From Campylobacteraceae bacterium (lineage in GTDB: Bacteria > Campylobacterota > Campylobacteria > Campylobacterales > Sulfurovaceae): a DNA stretch of 5,352 bases. Of this stretch, positions 5,342-5,352 are shown piece by piece; position 1 is the first letter of the stretch, and every line of letters begins with the position of its first letter. The DNA lies in NCBI GenBank assembly GCA_027023145.1, contig JALVWV010000002.1:1-5352 (forward strand). The letters are read 5' to 3'. The position numbers were made by a program, and so were the translations under genes. The notes under the pieces were generated by a model. The model saw nothing but the letters and a program-made list of their open reading frames with translations, ran no database searches and had not been told where the DNA came from.

Positions 5342-5352
5342 CACCGACGTAT

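Overview
The window comes from a bacterial chromosome. It holds a broken transporter gene followed by a compact three-gene operon, all on the + strand. No rRNA, tRNA or CRISPR is visible. The organism cannot be fixed from the sequence. The gene types, the moderate GC content and the REP/MITE-type repeats fit a free-living proteobacterium or campylobacterotan (a sulfur-oxidising Campylobacterota lineage is a low-confidence guess). The transporter is visibly GC-rich, whereas the last gene is clearly more AT-rich.

Region 1 (1-1399): an MFS drug/sugar-efflux type transporter, 5'-truncated by the window edge, is cut in the loop after its eighth membrane segment by a 268-bp non-coding element (771-1038). 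The element has perfect 32-bp terminal inverted repeats and sits between two TA dinucleotides, as a MITE mobilised by an IS630/Tc1-mariner-type transposase would. Removing the element plus one TA takes out exactly 270 nt and rejoins the conserved MFS motif A' (GRNSDRIGR) in frame. Inside it are nested inverted repeats and a CCC-TTCG-GGG hairpin almost exactly at its centre.

Region 2 (1400-1650): this intergenic stretch holds a 167-bp symmetric repeat (1422-1588) containing two oppositely oriented REP hairpins, i.e. a REPIN/BIME. Next comes a 13-bp perfect palindrome arm pair (1594-1625) just upstream of the next gene, a likely operator.

Region 3 (1651-5341): three genes are joined by two ATGA stop/start overlaps. 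They encode a DUF4172-type Fic protein with an N-terminal inhibitory motif and a C-terminal winged helix, a CCA-adding-enzyme-like tRNA nucleotidyltransferase with an HD domain, and a RlaP-like (COG3541) nucleotidyltransferase. All three belong to families that move NMP groups from NTPs onto protein or RNA. The middle gene carries two heptanucleotide repeat tracts in its HD-domain loops. One is a perfect 4.4-copy TCCTACT array in which gain or loss of one unit would frameshift the protein and uncouple the last gene. A hairpin overlaps the stop codon of the last gene and may terminate the operon. The most notable signals are the MITE insertion allele, the heptamer tracts and the tightly coupled Fic/CCA/RlaP trio.
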